Under the pieces are notes generated by a model that was given only the letters and a program-made list of their open reading frames with translations, made no database searches and was not told where the DNA came from. 64,000 bases of DNA from Caballeronia sp. Lep1P3 (GTDB lineage: Bacteria; Pseudomonadota; Gammaproteobacteria; Burkholderiales; Burkholderiaceae), in contig NZ_CP084265.1 in assembly GCF_022879595.1 (NCBI RefSeq), positions 2,976,001-3,040,000 on the forward strand. The letters run 5' to 3'. The position numbers were made by a program, and so were the translations under genes. Positions within the stretch are counted from its first letter, which is position 1; each line of letters opens with the position of its first letter. Positions 8,901-17,821 of this stretch are shown one piece after another.

Positions 8901-9530
8901 GAGCGTTATCGTGCGCTCGTCGACAAGGCATCCGCGAACGAAGACGTGCAGCGCGCCGTCGCGATCACGTTCTACAAGCTGCTCGCGGTGAAGGACGAAT
9001 ACGAAGTCGCGCGCCTGCACGCGGACCCGGCGTTTCGCGCGGCGCTCGCCGCGCAATTCGAAGGCGCGGCCGGCGACGATTACACGGTCAAGTTCAATCT
9101 CGCGCCGCCGGCCTTGTCGCACGGCACGCCGAAGAAGCGAACCTTCGGCCAGTGGATGTGGCCGGTGTTCGGCGGCTTGTCGAAGTTGCGCGCGCTGCGC
9201 GGCACCGCACTCGATCCGTTCGGCAAGACGCTCGAACGCCGCATGGAGCGTCAACTCGCGACCGACTACGAAATCACGATACACCGCGCGCTCGCGAAAC
9301 TCGATGCGGTGCACGCGAAAGACGTCGCGGCGCTCGCCGCGCTCTTCGAGCGCGTGCGCGGCTACGGTCACGTCAAGCTCGCGAATCTCGCGATGGTCAA
9401 GCGCAGCGAGCGCGATATCGCCGCGCGGTTCGGCATCGAAGCCGCGACGGGCGATGCCGTGCGCGCGTCCATCGAATCGATGAAGGGCGCGGGCGCGCTC
9501 AAGGGCATTCCGGTGGTCGCGGCGAAGTAG
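5973..9530 (+). CDS. Indolepyruvate ferredoxin oxidoreductase, fused alpha/beta (IorAB-like)
   Basis: 1185 residues from ATG 5973, the first Met preceding recognisable homology. The order is an N-terminal pyruvate-oxidoreductase pyrimidine-binding domain (GFISGYRGSPLGMVD), a TPP-binding region (CSGCPHNTSTKVPEGS and GGEGVDWASHAMF), a short cysteine cluster (CEGCGDCGVQSNC from residue 643), and a gamma-type domain starting near residue 733 (TGVGGTGVVTVGAL). A long C-terminal extension found in proteobacterial fused forms ends the protein. It oxidatively decarboxylates aryl-2-oxoacids from aromatic amino acids to acyl-CoA, passing electrons to ferredoxin. The gene stands alone, and its stop directly abuts the convergent EAL gene. 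Confidence 0.9.
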   Translation: MNARVPADALALSEYQLSDNLSATRGRIFLTGTQALVRLVLMQRQIDRAANLNTAGFISGYRGSPLGMVDQQLWKAKKLLAAHDVRFLPAINEELGGTAVLGTQRVESDPERTVDGVFAMWYGKGPGVDRAGDALKHGNAYGSSPHGGVLVVAGDDHGCVSSSMPHQSDQAMIAWHMPVVNPSNVADMLEFGIYGWALSRFSGAWVGFKAISETVESGSTVDLDALALDWQAPGDFAPPQGGLHNRWPDLPSLTIEARLHAKLDAARHFARTNSIDKWIAPSARADVGIVTCGKAHLDLMEALRRLELTVADLDAAGVRIYKVGLSYPLETTRLDTFVEGLSEVLVIEEKGPVVEQQIKEHLYNRASGARPVVIGKTTQDGAPLLSALGELRPSRVLPVFAQWLARHKPALDRREKVVDLVAPRILSNIADSVKRTPYFCSGCPHNTSTKVPEGSVAQAGIGCHFMASWMERDTTGLIQMGGEGVDWASHAMFTKTPHVFQNLGDGTYFHSGILAIRQAVAAKANITYKILYNDAVAMTGGQPVDGSISVPQIARQVEAEGIALLVVVSDEPEKYDGHEDQFPRGTTFHHRSELDAVQRRLRETPGVTVLIYDQTCAAEKRRRRKKGEFPDPNKRLFINETVCEGCGDCGVQSNCLSVEPVETELGRKRRIDQSSCNKDYSCVNGFCPSFVTLEGAKLKKAEGHAFDPAELARRVDALPLPHAHLDHAPYDILVTGVGGTGVVTVGALISMAAHLEGKSASVLDFMGFAQKGGSVLSFVRFAATDALLNQVRIDTQQADLLLACDMVVGASPEALQTVRHDRTKIVVNTHAIPNASFVQNPDANLHADSLIDKMRDAAGTDAADAMRTCDAQALATRFLGDTIGANILMLGFAWQLGLVPVSHGALMRALELNNVAVSANKLAFAIGRLAAADMNALEALAASKQKKRIAMADMPLADLIRDREARLFAYGGAKYVERYRALVDKASANEDVQRAVAITFYKLLAVKDEYEVARLHADPAFRAALAAQFEGAAGDDYTVKFNLAPPALSHGTPKKRTFGQWMWPVFGGLSKLRALRGTALDPFGKTLERRMERQLATDYEITIHRALAKLDAVHAKDVAALAALFERVRGYGHVKLANLAMVKRSERDIAARFGIEAATGDAVRASIESMKGAGALKGIPVVAAK

Positions 9531-11009
9531 TCAGATGCCGTCGTCCGCGATCCAGTCGATGTCGCCGCACAGCACGCAGCGCTTGCCGCCCGAGCGCGTC
9601 TCGACGGAGAGCGTGACGCACGGCATCGCCTCGTTGATCGACAGATACGGCTTGGTGACGTGCACGCGCTCGGGGTCGCCGAGCGCCGCGCGAAAGTACG
9701 GACGGCGCAGCCAGTTCGCGCCCTGCGCATCGACGAGCGGCAGAAAGCGCGCCTCGTGCGCGGCGCGGTCCGCGCGCAGAACCACGTTGCGGCCCGATTG
9801 CCGGCCGTTCTGATCGAGCAGAAAACAGCGCGCGGCGTGGTCGAGCGCGAGGAAATTCCAGCAGACTTCGTCGAGCGGTTCGCCCGCCGCGAGCCGCTCG
9901 GCCGCGCGCTCGAACGCGCGCACATAGGGCTGAAGCCGCGTCGCGACACGCCGCTCGCGCGCTTCCGTCTGCAGCCGGTAACGCTCCGTCAACTCGCTGA
10001 TGACGCTTTGCGCGAGCGCGCCATCCGCGAGACCGGGATGCGGCCGCGCAAAGAAAAAGCCCTGCACGAAGTCCGCGCCGCTCGCGAGCGCAAGCTGCGC
10101 TTCGTGCTCGGTCTCCACGCCTTCGATCAGCACGAGCTTGCCGGCCTCGTGCAGCAGCGAAACGATGCCCGAGAGCACCGCCTCCATGTTGCGCCGCTGC
10201 TTGACCGTGCGTTCCGAGCGCGCCGCATGAACGTTGTGGCCGGCGTGCGAAAGCATCACGCGGTCGAGCTTGACGATATCCGGATCGAGTTGCCAGATGC
10301 GCTCGATGTTGCTGTGCCCCGCGCCGAAGTCGTCGAGCGCGATCAGGAAACCGTGATCGCGGAACTGCTGCACGGCCTGCGCGAGCCGCTCGATATCCTC
10401 CGCGCTCTGCTCCAGCACTTCCAGCACCACACGGCGCGGCTCGATGCGCAGACGCTTGAGATTCGCAAGCAGCGCGGCGGCGTGATACGGCTCGGTGAGC
10501 GCGCCGGGATGCACGTTCAGAAAGAGCCATTCGGTCCCGGCGCCGAGCATGCGGAAGTTCTCGAGATGCAGCGCCTGCGCGAGCCGGTCGATCTGCAACG
10601 CTTCGCCGACGCGCGACGCCTGCCCGAACACATCGACGGGCGGCACCGGGCGGTCGAGCGCATCGTGCGCGCGCAGCAAGCCTTCGTAGCCGACCGCGCG
10701 CATGTGCGACAGGCTGAACACCGGCTGGAACACGCTGGATAGCGTCCACTCGCCATGCTCGACGGAATAGCGGTCGAGTCCCGACATCACGCCAAGCTCG
10801 AAGCTGCGCGCGGCGAGCGTCGTCTTCTCCGGATTGGCGATCATCATGTGGATGGCCTCGCCGTGGCCCGCTTCGCGCCCGATACCGTTTTCATAAACCC
10901 TGCCCTCGATGATCTCGTCGGGAGTCTCGTGTCCCGTGGGTGTCGATAAAGCAAGCTCCATGCGCGCGATGCCGGTGGTTTCGTCGGGCGTTTCGTCGTT
11001 TTCATGCAC
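9531..11009 (-). CDS. EAL-domain cyclic-di-GMP phosphodiesterase with C-terminal Cache-like domain
   Basis: Up to 492 residues from a GTG at 11009. Later in-frame ATGs at 10961 and near 10845 are equally possible, and none has a strong ribosome site. The EAL domain (about residues 80-335) keeps the catalytic set: YEGLLR, FLNVHP, the Glu in LEVLEQ, ALDDFGAG, VKLDR, IEGVET and QGFFFARP. It is therefore predicted to hydrolyse c-di-GMP. The C-terminal part (PYFRAALGDP and PYLSINEAMPC) resembles a PDC/Cache sensor but has no flanking membrane helix, so sensing is probably cytosolic. It is divergent from the antiporter at 11142. Confidence 0.88.
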   Translation of the reverse strand: MHENDETPDETTGIARMELALSTPTGHETPDEIIEGRVYENGIGREAGHGEAIHMMIANPEKTTLAARSFELGVMSGLDRYSVEHGEWTLSSVFQPVFSLSHMRAVGYEGLLRAHDALDRPVPPVDVFGQASRVGEALQIDRLAQALHLENFRMLGAGTEWLFLNVHPGALTEPYHAAALLANLKRLRIEPRRVVLEVLEQSAEDIERLAQAVQQFRDHGFLIALDDFGAGHSNIERIWQLDPDIVKLDRVMLSHAGHNVHAARSERTVKQRRNMEAVLSGIVSLLHEAGKLVLIEGVETEHEAQLALASGADFVQGFFFARPHPGLADGALAQSVISELTERYRLQTEARERRVATRLQPYVRAFERAAERLAAGEPLDEVCWNFLALDHAARCFLLDQNGRQSGRNVVLRADRAAHEARFLPLVDAQGANWLRRPYFRAALGDPERVHVTKPYLSINEAMPCVTLSVETRSGGKRCVLCGDIDWIADDGI

Positions 11010-11141
11010 CGCGAGCAGGCGAATGGCGCGGCGGGCGCACCGCCGCGGTGCGCCCTCGAAACATGCCCGCGACGAAATGCCGGGCTACACTCTCGCGTCG
11101 TCCTAAGAAAACCGAAGGGACGCCGCGCGCCCCGCACTCGC

Positions 11142-12809
11142 ATGGAAATCGTCTTCACCGTCCTCATCCTGCTGATGATCGTCGCGCTGTCGGGCGTCGG
11201 CCTCAGTCTCTTGCCGGTCAAGCTGCCGCTGCCGCTCATCCAGATCGGCATCGGCGCGCTGCTCGCGTGGCCCGGCTTCGGGCTGCACGTCACGTTCGAT
11301 CCCGAGCTCTTCATGCTGCTTTTCATCCCGCCGCTCCTCTTCGCGGACGGCTGGCGCATTCCGAAGCGCGAGCTTTACATGCAGCGCCGCGCGATCCTGA
11401 TGCTCGCGCTCGGGCTCGTGTTCATCACCGTGGCCGCGCTCGGCTACTTCCTGAACTGGATGATTCCGGCGATGCCGCTGCCCGTCGCCTTCGCGCTCGC
11501 GGCCGTGCTCTCGCCCACGGATGCGGTCGCGCTGACGGGCATCGCGGGGCGGCATCGCATTCCGGCGAATCTCATGCATATCCTGGAAGGCGAAGCGTTG
11601 ATGAACGATGCATCCGGCCTCGTCGCGCTCAAGTTCGCGATCGCGGCGGCGCTGACTGGCGTGTTTTCGCTGCATCAGGCGGCCATCAGCTTCGTCGTGA
11701 TCGCGGCGGGCGGGCTTGCCATCGGCGCGGCGATCAGTTGGATCGTCACCGAGATTCCGGCGCGCATCCTCAAGTTCTCCGAAGACGACGATCCCGCCGC
11801 CGGCGTGATCCTCACCGTGCTGATTCCGTTCGCCGCCTATGTCATTGCCGAGCACGCGGGCTGCTCGGGCATTCTCGCGGCGGTGTCGGCGGGGATGATG
11901 ATGAATATTCAGAGCCTGCGCGCGAGCATTCCGAGCGCGGTGCGCGTGCGCATGACGAGCACCTGGACGATGATCGAGTTCGTGTTCAACGGGATGGTGT
12001 TCATCCTGCTCGGCTTGCAGTTGCCGCACATCATCGGACGCGCGCTGATCGAGGCGCACCACGACGGCAATGCGCAAGTCGGCTTCCTGATCGGCTATGT
12101 CTTCGCGACGGTGATCGCGCTGTACGCGCTGCGCTTTCTGTGGGTGTACTGCCTGCGCTGGGTCGCGAGCCGCAGCGCCGCGAAGTACGGGCTGGAAAGC
12201 GCCGCGCCCGGCTTTCGCACGCTCGCGCTGACGACCATCGGCGGCGTGCGCGGCGCGGTGACGCTCGCGGGCGTGCTGTCGCTGCCGGTCACGCTCGACA
12301 ACGGCGCGGCGCTCGCGGGCCGCGATCTGGCGATTTTCATCGCGTCGGCGGTGATTCTGGCGTCGCTGCTCATCGCTGTCGTCGGCTTGCCGGTGATGCT
12401 GCGCGGCGCGGCGCGCGAGCGCAATCCGCACGCGGCGGAAGAACGCATGGCGCGCCGCCACGCGGCGCAGGCGGCAATTCGCGCCATCGACGATACGCAC
12501 GACTTTCTAATCGAAGGCATGGACGAAGCCGGCTCGGCGCGCTGCGCGGATTCGACGGCGCGCGTGATGGGAACGTATCGGCGGAGGCTGGAATCGCTGG
12601 GCGACGAGGAAGCGCCGCGCGTGGCGGCAAAGCGAAGCGAGCTGGTGGAAACGCGGCTTAAGATGGCCGCGCTCAGGGCGGAGCGCGCGGAACTGCTGCG
12701 GCTGCGATCCGATCAGGCGATCAACGACGAGACGCTGAACAAGCTGATGCGGGAAATCGATCTTTCGGAGACGGCGATCGTAAACCGCAAGCGCGGCATG
12801 GCGCCGTGA
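11142..12809 (+). CDS. CPA1-family Na+/H+ antiporter
   Basis: 555 residues from ATG 11142; about 12 membrane segments fill residues 1-415, followed by a cytosolic, charged, helical tail of about 140 residues. The family motifs SPTDAVALTG and LMNDASGLVALKFA contain the Asp residues used for cation exchange in NhaP/CPA1 proteins. It exchanges Na+ (or K+) for protons across the inner membrane, for pH and salt homeostasis. A short leader separates it from the divergent EAL gene, with no clear shared operator. The tail could be regulatory, as in other CPA1 members. Confidence 0.9.
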   Translation: MEIVFTVLILLMIVALSGVGLSLLPVKLPLPLIQIGIGALLAWPGFGLHVTFDPELFMLLFIPPLLFADGWRIPKRELYMQRRAILMLALGLVFITVAALGYFLNWMIPAMPLPVAFALAAVLSPTDAVALTGIAGRHRIPANLMHILEGEALMNDASGLVALKFAIAAALTGVFSLHQAAISFVVIAAGGLAIGAAISWIVTEIPARILKFSEDDDPAAGVILTVLIPFAAYVIAEHAGCSGILAAVSAGMMMNIQSLRASIPSAVRVRMTSTWTMIEFVFNGMVFILLGLQLPHIIGRALIEAHHDGNAQVGFLIGYVFATVIALYALRFLWVYCLRWVASRSAAKYGLESAAPGFRTLALTTIGGVRGAVTLAGVLSLPVTLDNGAALAGRDLAIFIASAVILASLLIAVVGLPVMLRGAARERNPHAAEERMARRHAAQAAIRAIDDTHDFLIEGMDEAGSARCADSTARVMGTYRRRLESLGDEEAPRVAAKRSELVETRLKMAALRAERAELLRLRSDQAINDETLNKLMREIDLSETAIVNRKRGMAP

Positions 12810-12839
12810 GCGCCGTGCCGCGAACCGGAGACCGGCGAA

Positions 12840-14141
12840 TCAGACGACGCCCGCGCCGCGCCGCCGCAACAGCGCATAGAAGATGATCGCGCCGAAGGTC
12901 GCGGTGCCGATGCCGCCGAGCGCGAAGCCGCCGAGCTTCAGCGTGAAATCGCCCGCGCCGAGCACGAGCGTGACCGCCGCGACGATCAGGTTGCGGTTAT
13001 CCGAGAAGTCCACCTTGTTGACGACCCAGATGCGCGCGCCCGTCACCGCGATCAGCCCGAACACGACGATCGACACGCCGCCGAGGACCGGGCCGGGAAT
13101 CGTCTGGATCAGCGCGCCGAACTTCGGCGAAAAGCCGAGGACGATTGCGAAGAGCGCGGCGATCACGAAGACGAGCGTCGAATAGATCTTGGTGACGGCC
13201 ATCACGCCGATGTTTTCCGCGTAAGTGGTCGCGCCCGTGCCGCCCGCGAAGCCCGAGACGATGGTGGCGAGGCCGTCGCCGATGAACGCGCGGCCGATGT
13301 ACTTGTCGAGGCTTTTTCCGGTCATCGCGCCGACCGCCTTGATGTGGCCGAGATTTTCAGCGACGAGAATGATCGCGATGGGCGTGAGCAGCGTCATCGC
13401 CTGCGCATTGAAGACGGGCGCGGTGAAATGCGGCATGCCGAACCACGCGGCGTTCGAGACGATTGCGAAGTCGATCGGCTTGCCCATGCTCATGCCGTTG
13501 GTCAGCACGGCGTAGATGAGGTAGGCGATCGCGAGACCGATCAGGATCAGGAGCCGCTGCGCCATGCCGCGCGCGAACACCGCGACGCCGCCGACGCACA
13601 GCACGGTCACGAGCGCCATCCACGAATCGAATTTGCTGCCGCTCACGCCCTTCACGGCGATGGGCGCGAGATTCAGCCCGATCACGCAGACGATCGATCC
13701 CGTGACGACCGGCGGCATCAGCGTTTCGATCCATTTCGTTCCGACCGCCGCGACGATCAGCCCGATGATCGCGTAAGCCACGCCGCACGCGATGATTCCG
13801 CCGAGCGCCACCGGAATGTTCATGTTCGGGCCGTGGCCGCCGTAGCCCGTGACCGCGATCACGAGGCCGATGAACGCGAAGCTGGAACCGAGATAGCTCG
13901 GCACGCGGCCGCCGACCAGCACGAAAAAGAGAAGCGTGCCGATGCCCGACATGAAGATGCAGAGATTCGGATCGAAGCCCATCAAGAGCGGCGCGAGAAC
14001 GGTCGAGCCGAACATGGCGACGACGTGCTGAACGCCCATCGCGATCATCTGCGGCCAGGGCAGGCGTTCATCCGGTCCGACGACGCGGCCGCCTTCGGCG
14101 TCCGGCTGGGCGGGCCACCGTGGGAAATAGGAATCGGACAT
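12840..14141 (-). CDS. NCS2-family uracil/xanthine permease
   Basis: 433 residues from ATG 14141, chosen because it follows a strong GAGAAGGAGAAG ribosome site. Family motifs are visible: QHVVAMFGSTVLAPLL, VAENLGHIKAVG and GGTGATTYAENIGVMAVTKI. NCS2 proteins of this type are 14-helix proton symporters for nucleobases, and this one looks closest to the uracil/UraA-RutG group. No pyrimidine gene is adjacent. Upstream lies a divergent plus-strand structured RNA (14306-14414). Confidence 0.9.
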   Translation of the reverse strand: MSDSYFPRWPAQPDAEGGRVVGPDERLPWPQMIAMGVQHVVAMFGSTVLAPLLMGFDPNLCIFMSGIGTLLFFVLVGGRVPSYLGSSFAFIGLVIAVTGYGGHGPNMNIPVALGGIIACGVAYAIIGLIVAAVGTKWIETLMPPVVTGSIVCVIGLNLAPIAVKGVSGSKFDSWMALVTVLCVGGVAVFARGMAQRLLILIGLAIAYLIYAVLTNGMSMGKPIDFAIVSNAAWFGMPHFTAPVFNAQAMTLLTPIAIILVAENLGHIKAVGAMTGKSLDKYIGRAFIGDGLATIVSGFAGGTGATTYAENIGVMAVTKIYSTLVFVIAALFAIVLGFSPKFGALIQTIPGPVLGGVSIVVFGLIAVTGARIWVVNKVDFSDNRNLIVAAVTLVLGAGDFTLKLGGFALGGIGTATFGAIIFYALLRRRGAGVV

Positions 14142-14305
14142 GGGTGCTTCTCCTTCTCGGCTTGATCTCTTTGAACAGGCGCGAGTGTACGGAGTGGGGT
14201 AGGCAGTGGCAAGCGAGCCCAAATTACGGACGGCTTACGGCGTTCCACGCGCCGTTACGGTTTCATCGGCGCCCGCTCTTTAGGATTAGTCGTATATAAG
14301 GGCGG

Positions 14306-14414
14306 CATCATGCAACGTATGCTGTCCTACGTGCGTATCCCCATGTATATGCACGTAGTCGTTGCAACTCTCCGATTACCGCCCTCGTTCCCCGGCTTGG
14401 GCGGTTCTTTTTTT
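14306..14414 (+). ncRNA. Candidate small structured RNA with its own terminator
   Basis: Between two minus-strand genes the plus strand holds a closed RNA structure. The outer arms TGCAACG (14311-14317) and CGTTGCA (14360-14366) enclose a 12-pair stem, CTACGTGCGTAT (14327-14338) with ATATGCACGTAG (14347-14358), closed by the loop CCCCATGT. Twelve bases later an independent terminator follows: ACCGCCC (14378-14384) with GGGCGGT (14399-14405), then TTCTTTTTTT. A TATAAG box at 14295-14300 could be the -10 element, giving a start near 14306; no good -35 is visible. No plus-strand gene precedes it, so the terminator needs another transcript to serve. Known family: none that I can name. Confidence 0.6.
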
Positions 14415-14480
14415 GTTCCCGTTTTCTTCTCCGCGCCGGCGCGCTTTCCGAGCCGCTGCCGCGCCGGTCGCAAGCACGTC

Positions 14481-15023
14481 TCACTGACGAACCGGCTTCT
14501 TCGCCAGTTTCCGCTGCAACGTCCGCCGATGCATGTTCAACGCGCGCGCCGTCGCGGATATGTTGCCGTTGTGCTCGGCCAATGCCCGCTGAATGTGTTC
14601 CCATTCCAGCCGCGCGACGGAAAGCAGCGCCGGATGCTCGATCGCTTCTTCGGCCGTCTGCTCGCTCGCCTCTTCGTGAAGCGCCGAGAGAATCGACTCC
14701 ACGTTCGCCGGCTTCGCCAGATAGTTGTCCGCGCCGTCCTTCACGGCTTGCACCGCCGTCGCAATGCTCGCGTAGCCGGTCAGGACGAGAATGCGCGCGT
14801 CCGGCTGCAAGTCCCGCAGCGGCGCGACGAGGCGCAGGCCGGAATCGTCGCCTAGGTGAAGATCGACCGTGATCTGCCCGAACTTGTGCTGATTGGCGAG
14901 CTTCACGGCTTCGTCCGCGTTGTGCGCCTGATGCGGCGTGTAGCCGCGACGCGCGAGACCGCGAGCGAGAATGCCCGAAAAGACCTCGTCGTCGTCGATG
15001 ATCAAAAAGTTGGTATCGCTCAT
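14481..15023 (-). CDS. regA: Redox response regulator RegA (PrrA/ActR/RoxR family)
   Basis: 180 residues. The receiver domain has the acidic pocket Asp10-Asp12, the phospho-acceptor Asp54 in TVDLHLGDDSG, and Lys104 in LAKP. A Fis-type helix-turn-helix follows at residues about 137-176 (HNGNISATARALNMHRRTLQRK). These are the features of the RegA/PrrA group, which controls respiratory, energy and nitrogen genes in response to redox state. It lies 27 bases after regB on the same strand, so the two are co-transcribed. Downstream at 14306-14414 is an oppositely oriented candidate small RNA. Confidence 0.93.
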   Translation of the reverse strand: MSDTNFLIIDDDEVFSGILARGLARRGYTPHQAHNADEAVKLANQHKFGQITVDLHLGDDSGLRLVAPLRDLQPDARILVLTGYASIATAVQAVKDGADNYLAKPANVESILSALHEEASEQTAEEAIEHPALLSVARLEWEHIQRALAEHNGNISATARALNMHRRTLQRKLAKKPVRQ

Positions 15024-15050
15024 TTTGGTTTCTCCTTGTTGACGCGGACT

Positions 15051-16343
15051 TCACGCCGCGCCGCTTGATTCCGTTTTCGCGGCAGGCGCCGGCGCTTTGC
15101 CGCGATTCGGCACGCGCAGCACGGCGCGCGTGCCGCGCGGCTCGCCCGCGAGCAGTTCGACCGAACCGTTCAGGCGCGCCGCCGCGGCGAACGCCAGATA
15201 GAGGCCCACGCCGTGGCCGCCCTGCGTGCTGTCGACGGGCCCCGCGCCCAGCGACGCGCGCAGCGCGGGCGGAATGCCCGGCCCGCGATCGCACACGTCG
15301 AAGCGCACGCAATTCACGCCTTCGACGCTTTCGGCCGCTGCCTGCAGCGTCACGGATTCGCTGCTCGCGCGCGCCGCGTTGTCGAGCAGGATCGTGAGAA
15401 TCTGCCCGACGGCCACGGCGTCGTCGATGGATGCGCCCGCCGGCGTCTCGCCGGTCTGCTCGAACTTCACCTGCGGATGACGCAGCCGCCATTGCTCGAT
15501 GAAGCTCGCGAGCCATTCGTCGAGCGGCTGACGGCTCGACGGCCCGCGCGCCCGGTTGCGCAGGCGCGCGAGCGCGGACGTGCAGAGCGTCATCTGCTGC
15601 TCGAGCAGTTCGAAGTCGGCGGCGTAGGGCGCGAGATTGCGGTCGTGCGCGGCGGCATCGCGCAATTCCTCGGAAAGCATCGCGATGGTCGAAAGCGGCG
15701 TGCCCATTTCGTGCGCGACGGTTGCCGCCTGCACGCCGAGCGCGACCGCGCGTTCGTCGCGCAAATGGCGTTGTTGAGCGTCCGCGAGGGCGGCGTCGCG
15801 CACGCGCAGCGCCCGCGACATGCGCGCGACGAACCAGCCGATCAGCCCGACGCTCACCATGAAGTTGACCCACAGGCCCATGCGGAAATAATCGAAGAGA
15901 TTCGCCGGATTCTCGATATTGAGCGGCACGTAGCTGTAGCTCAGCAGCGCGTAGCAAGCGACCGCGAAGAGCGCGAGGCACGCCATCATGATCCACGGCA
16001 GAATCGCCGCCGCGATGGCGAGCGACGGCAGATAGAGCGTGACGAACGGATTGGTCGCACCGCCGGAGAGAAAGAGCAGCGCGGAGAGCGCGCCGAGGTC
16101 CACGCACATCTGGCCGAACAGTTCGAGGTTCGTTTCCGGACGCGCGCGCGCGACGCGCAGCCAGGTGAGCGCGTTGAAGACCATTTCCAGCGCGATCACG
16201 AGCAGCATGGCCGGCAGCGGCAGCTTCGCGCCGTAGAAGATTTGCACGACGGCGATCGTCGTCAGTTGCCCGATGATCGCGAGCGAGCGAAGCCAGAAGA
16301 GATGGCCGAGGTTGACGCGTCCCGTATTCGTTATGCGATGCAT
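15051..16343 (-). CDS. regB: Redox sensor histidine kinase RegB (PrrB/ActS/RoxS family)
   Basis: 430 residues with six membrane segments in residues 15-180. The quinone-sensing family motif GGATNPF is at residues 94-100. The H-box VAHEMGTPLSTIAML has phospho-accepting His211, and the ATPase domain has DNAARAS, DRGPGIP and GHGVGLYL. A cysteine in QQMTLCTSALARL (Cys254) aligns with the redox-active cysteine described in RegB of Rhodobacter. All sensing elements therefore appear intact. It is the upstream partner of regA; the CWC gene lies 129 bases further upstream on the same strand. Confidence 0.93.
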   Translation of the reverse strand: MHRITNTGRVNLGHLFWLRSLAIIGQLTTIAVVQIFYGAKLPLPAMLLVIALEMVFNALTWLRVARARPETNLELFGQMCVDLGALSALLFLSGGATNPFVTLYLPSLAIAAAILPWIMMACLALFAVACYALLSYSYVPLNIENPANLFDYFRMGLWVNFMVSVGLIGWFVARMSRALRVRDAALADAQQRHLRDERAVALGVQAATVAHEMGTPLSTIAMLSEELRDAAAHDRNLAPYAADFELLEQQMTLCTSALARLRNRARGPSSRQPLDEWLASFIEQWRLRHPQVKFEQTGETPAGASIDDAVAVGQILTILLDNAARASSESVTLQAAAESVEGVNCVRFDVCDRGPGIPPALRASLGAGPVDSTQGGHGVGLYLAFAAAARLNGSVELLAGEPRGTRAVLRVPNRGKAPAPAAKTESSGAA

Positions 16344-16472
16344 GTTTCGTCGAGTGCTTGAGCGGCAGTGAAACGCGCGGCGTTTCGTGATCCATGCGGC
16401 ATTATCCCGCGTGCAGACACCCCCGAAAGGCCGCTGACGCGATTTGTCGCACCGTGCGCGGCATACGCTCTG

Positions 16473-16697
16473 CTAACTCGAACGCAAGGCGCCCGCTTTT
16501 TCGATGTCCGCAACGAGGCACGCGCGGCACAGGCACGGCTCGCCGGGACGCAAGCGATCGAGCGGCAGCGCGGGCAGCGACGCGCACCAGCAGACCGGCT
16601 CGCCCGCGAGCGAGCCGCATCGAAAATGCGCGCCGCAGCGCGCGCAAGTGCGCTCGCCGTTGTTCTGCGGCGCGTCGGGTCGTGCGTGGGCGTTCAT
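16473..16697 (-). CDS. Cysteine-rich CWC-family protein
   Basis: 74 residues from ATG 16697; an in-frame ATG at 16754 would add 19 residues but has no ribosome site and falls outside the usual family start. The protein has the pattern CARCGAHFRCG, then EPVCWC, then CLCRACL, the cysteine set of the small CWC family. The spacing suggests a metal-binding, zinc-ribbon-like fold. No function is established. It is divergent from argB across a 169-base promoter gap that holds a TACAAT box at 16824-16829. Confidence 0.8.
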   Translation of the reverse strand: MNAHARPDAPQNNGERTCARCGAHFRCGSLAGEPVCWCASLPALPLDRLRPGEPCLCRACLVADIEKAGALRSS

Positions 16698-16842
16698 CGT
16701 CGTGACATGTGGTGGGAAGCCGGTGAAATCGAAGCACATGAGCGATGATCGCATGCCGGCCGCCCGCGCCGGAAAAGCTGCCGGCGTCGCGGCAAAACGT
16801 CATGTTGCGTTGCGTCGGTCCTGTACAATTCGCCGTGTTTAA

Positions 16843-17766
<924 letters not shown>

Positions 17767-17786
17767 GCCTCGCTCCTTCGACCATG

Positions 17787-17815
17787 ACGCCCGCCATCGC
17801 GCGGGCGTTTCTTTT
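17787..17815 (+). terminator. Rho-independent terminator between argB and the HAD gene
   Basis: Perfect arms ACGCCCGC (17787-17794) and GCGGGCGT (17801-17808) are followed by TTTCTTTT. The next gene starts at 17822, only a few bases later, so the element may attenuate rather than fully stop transcription into it. Confidence 0.8.
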
Positions 17816-17821
17816 CGCGCA

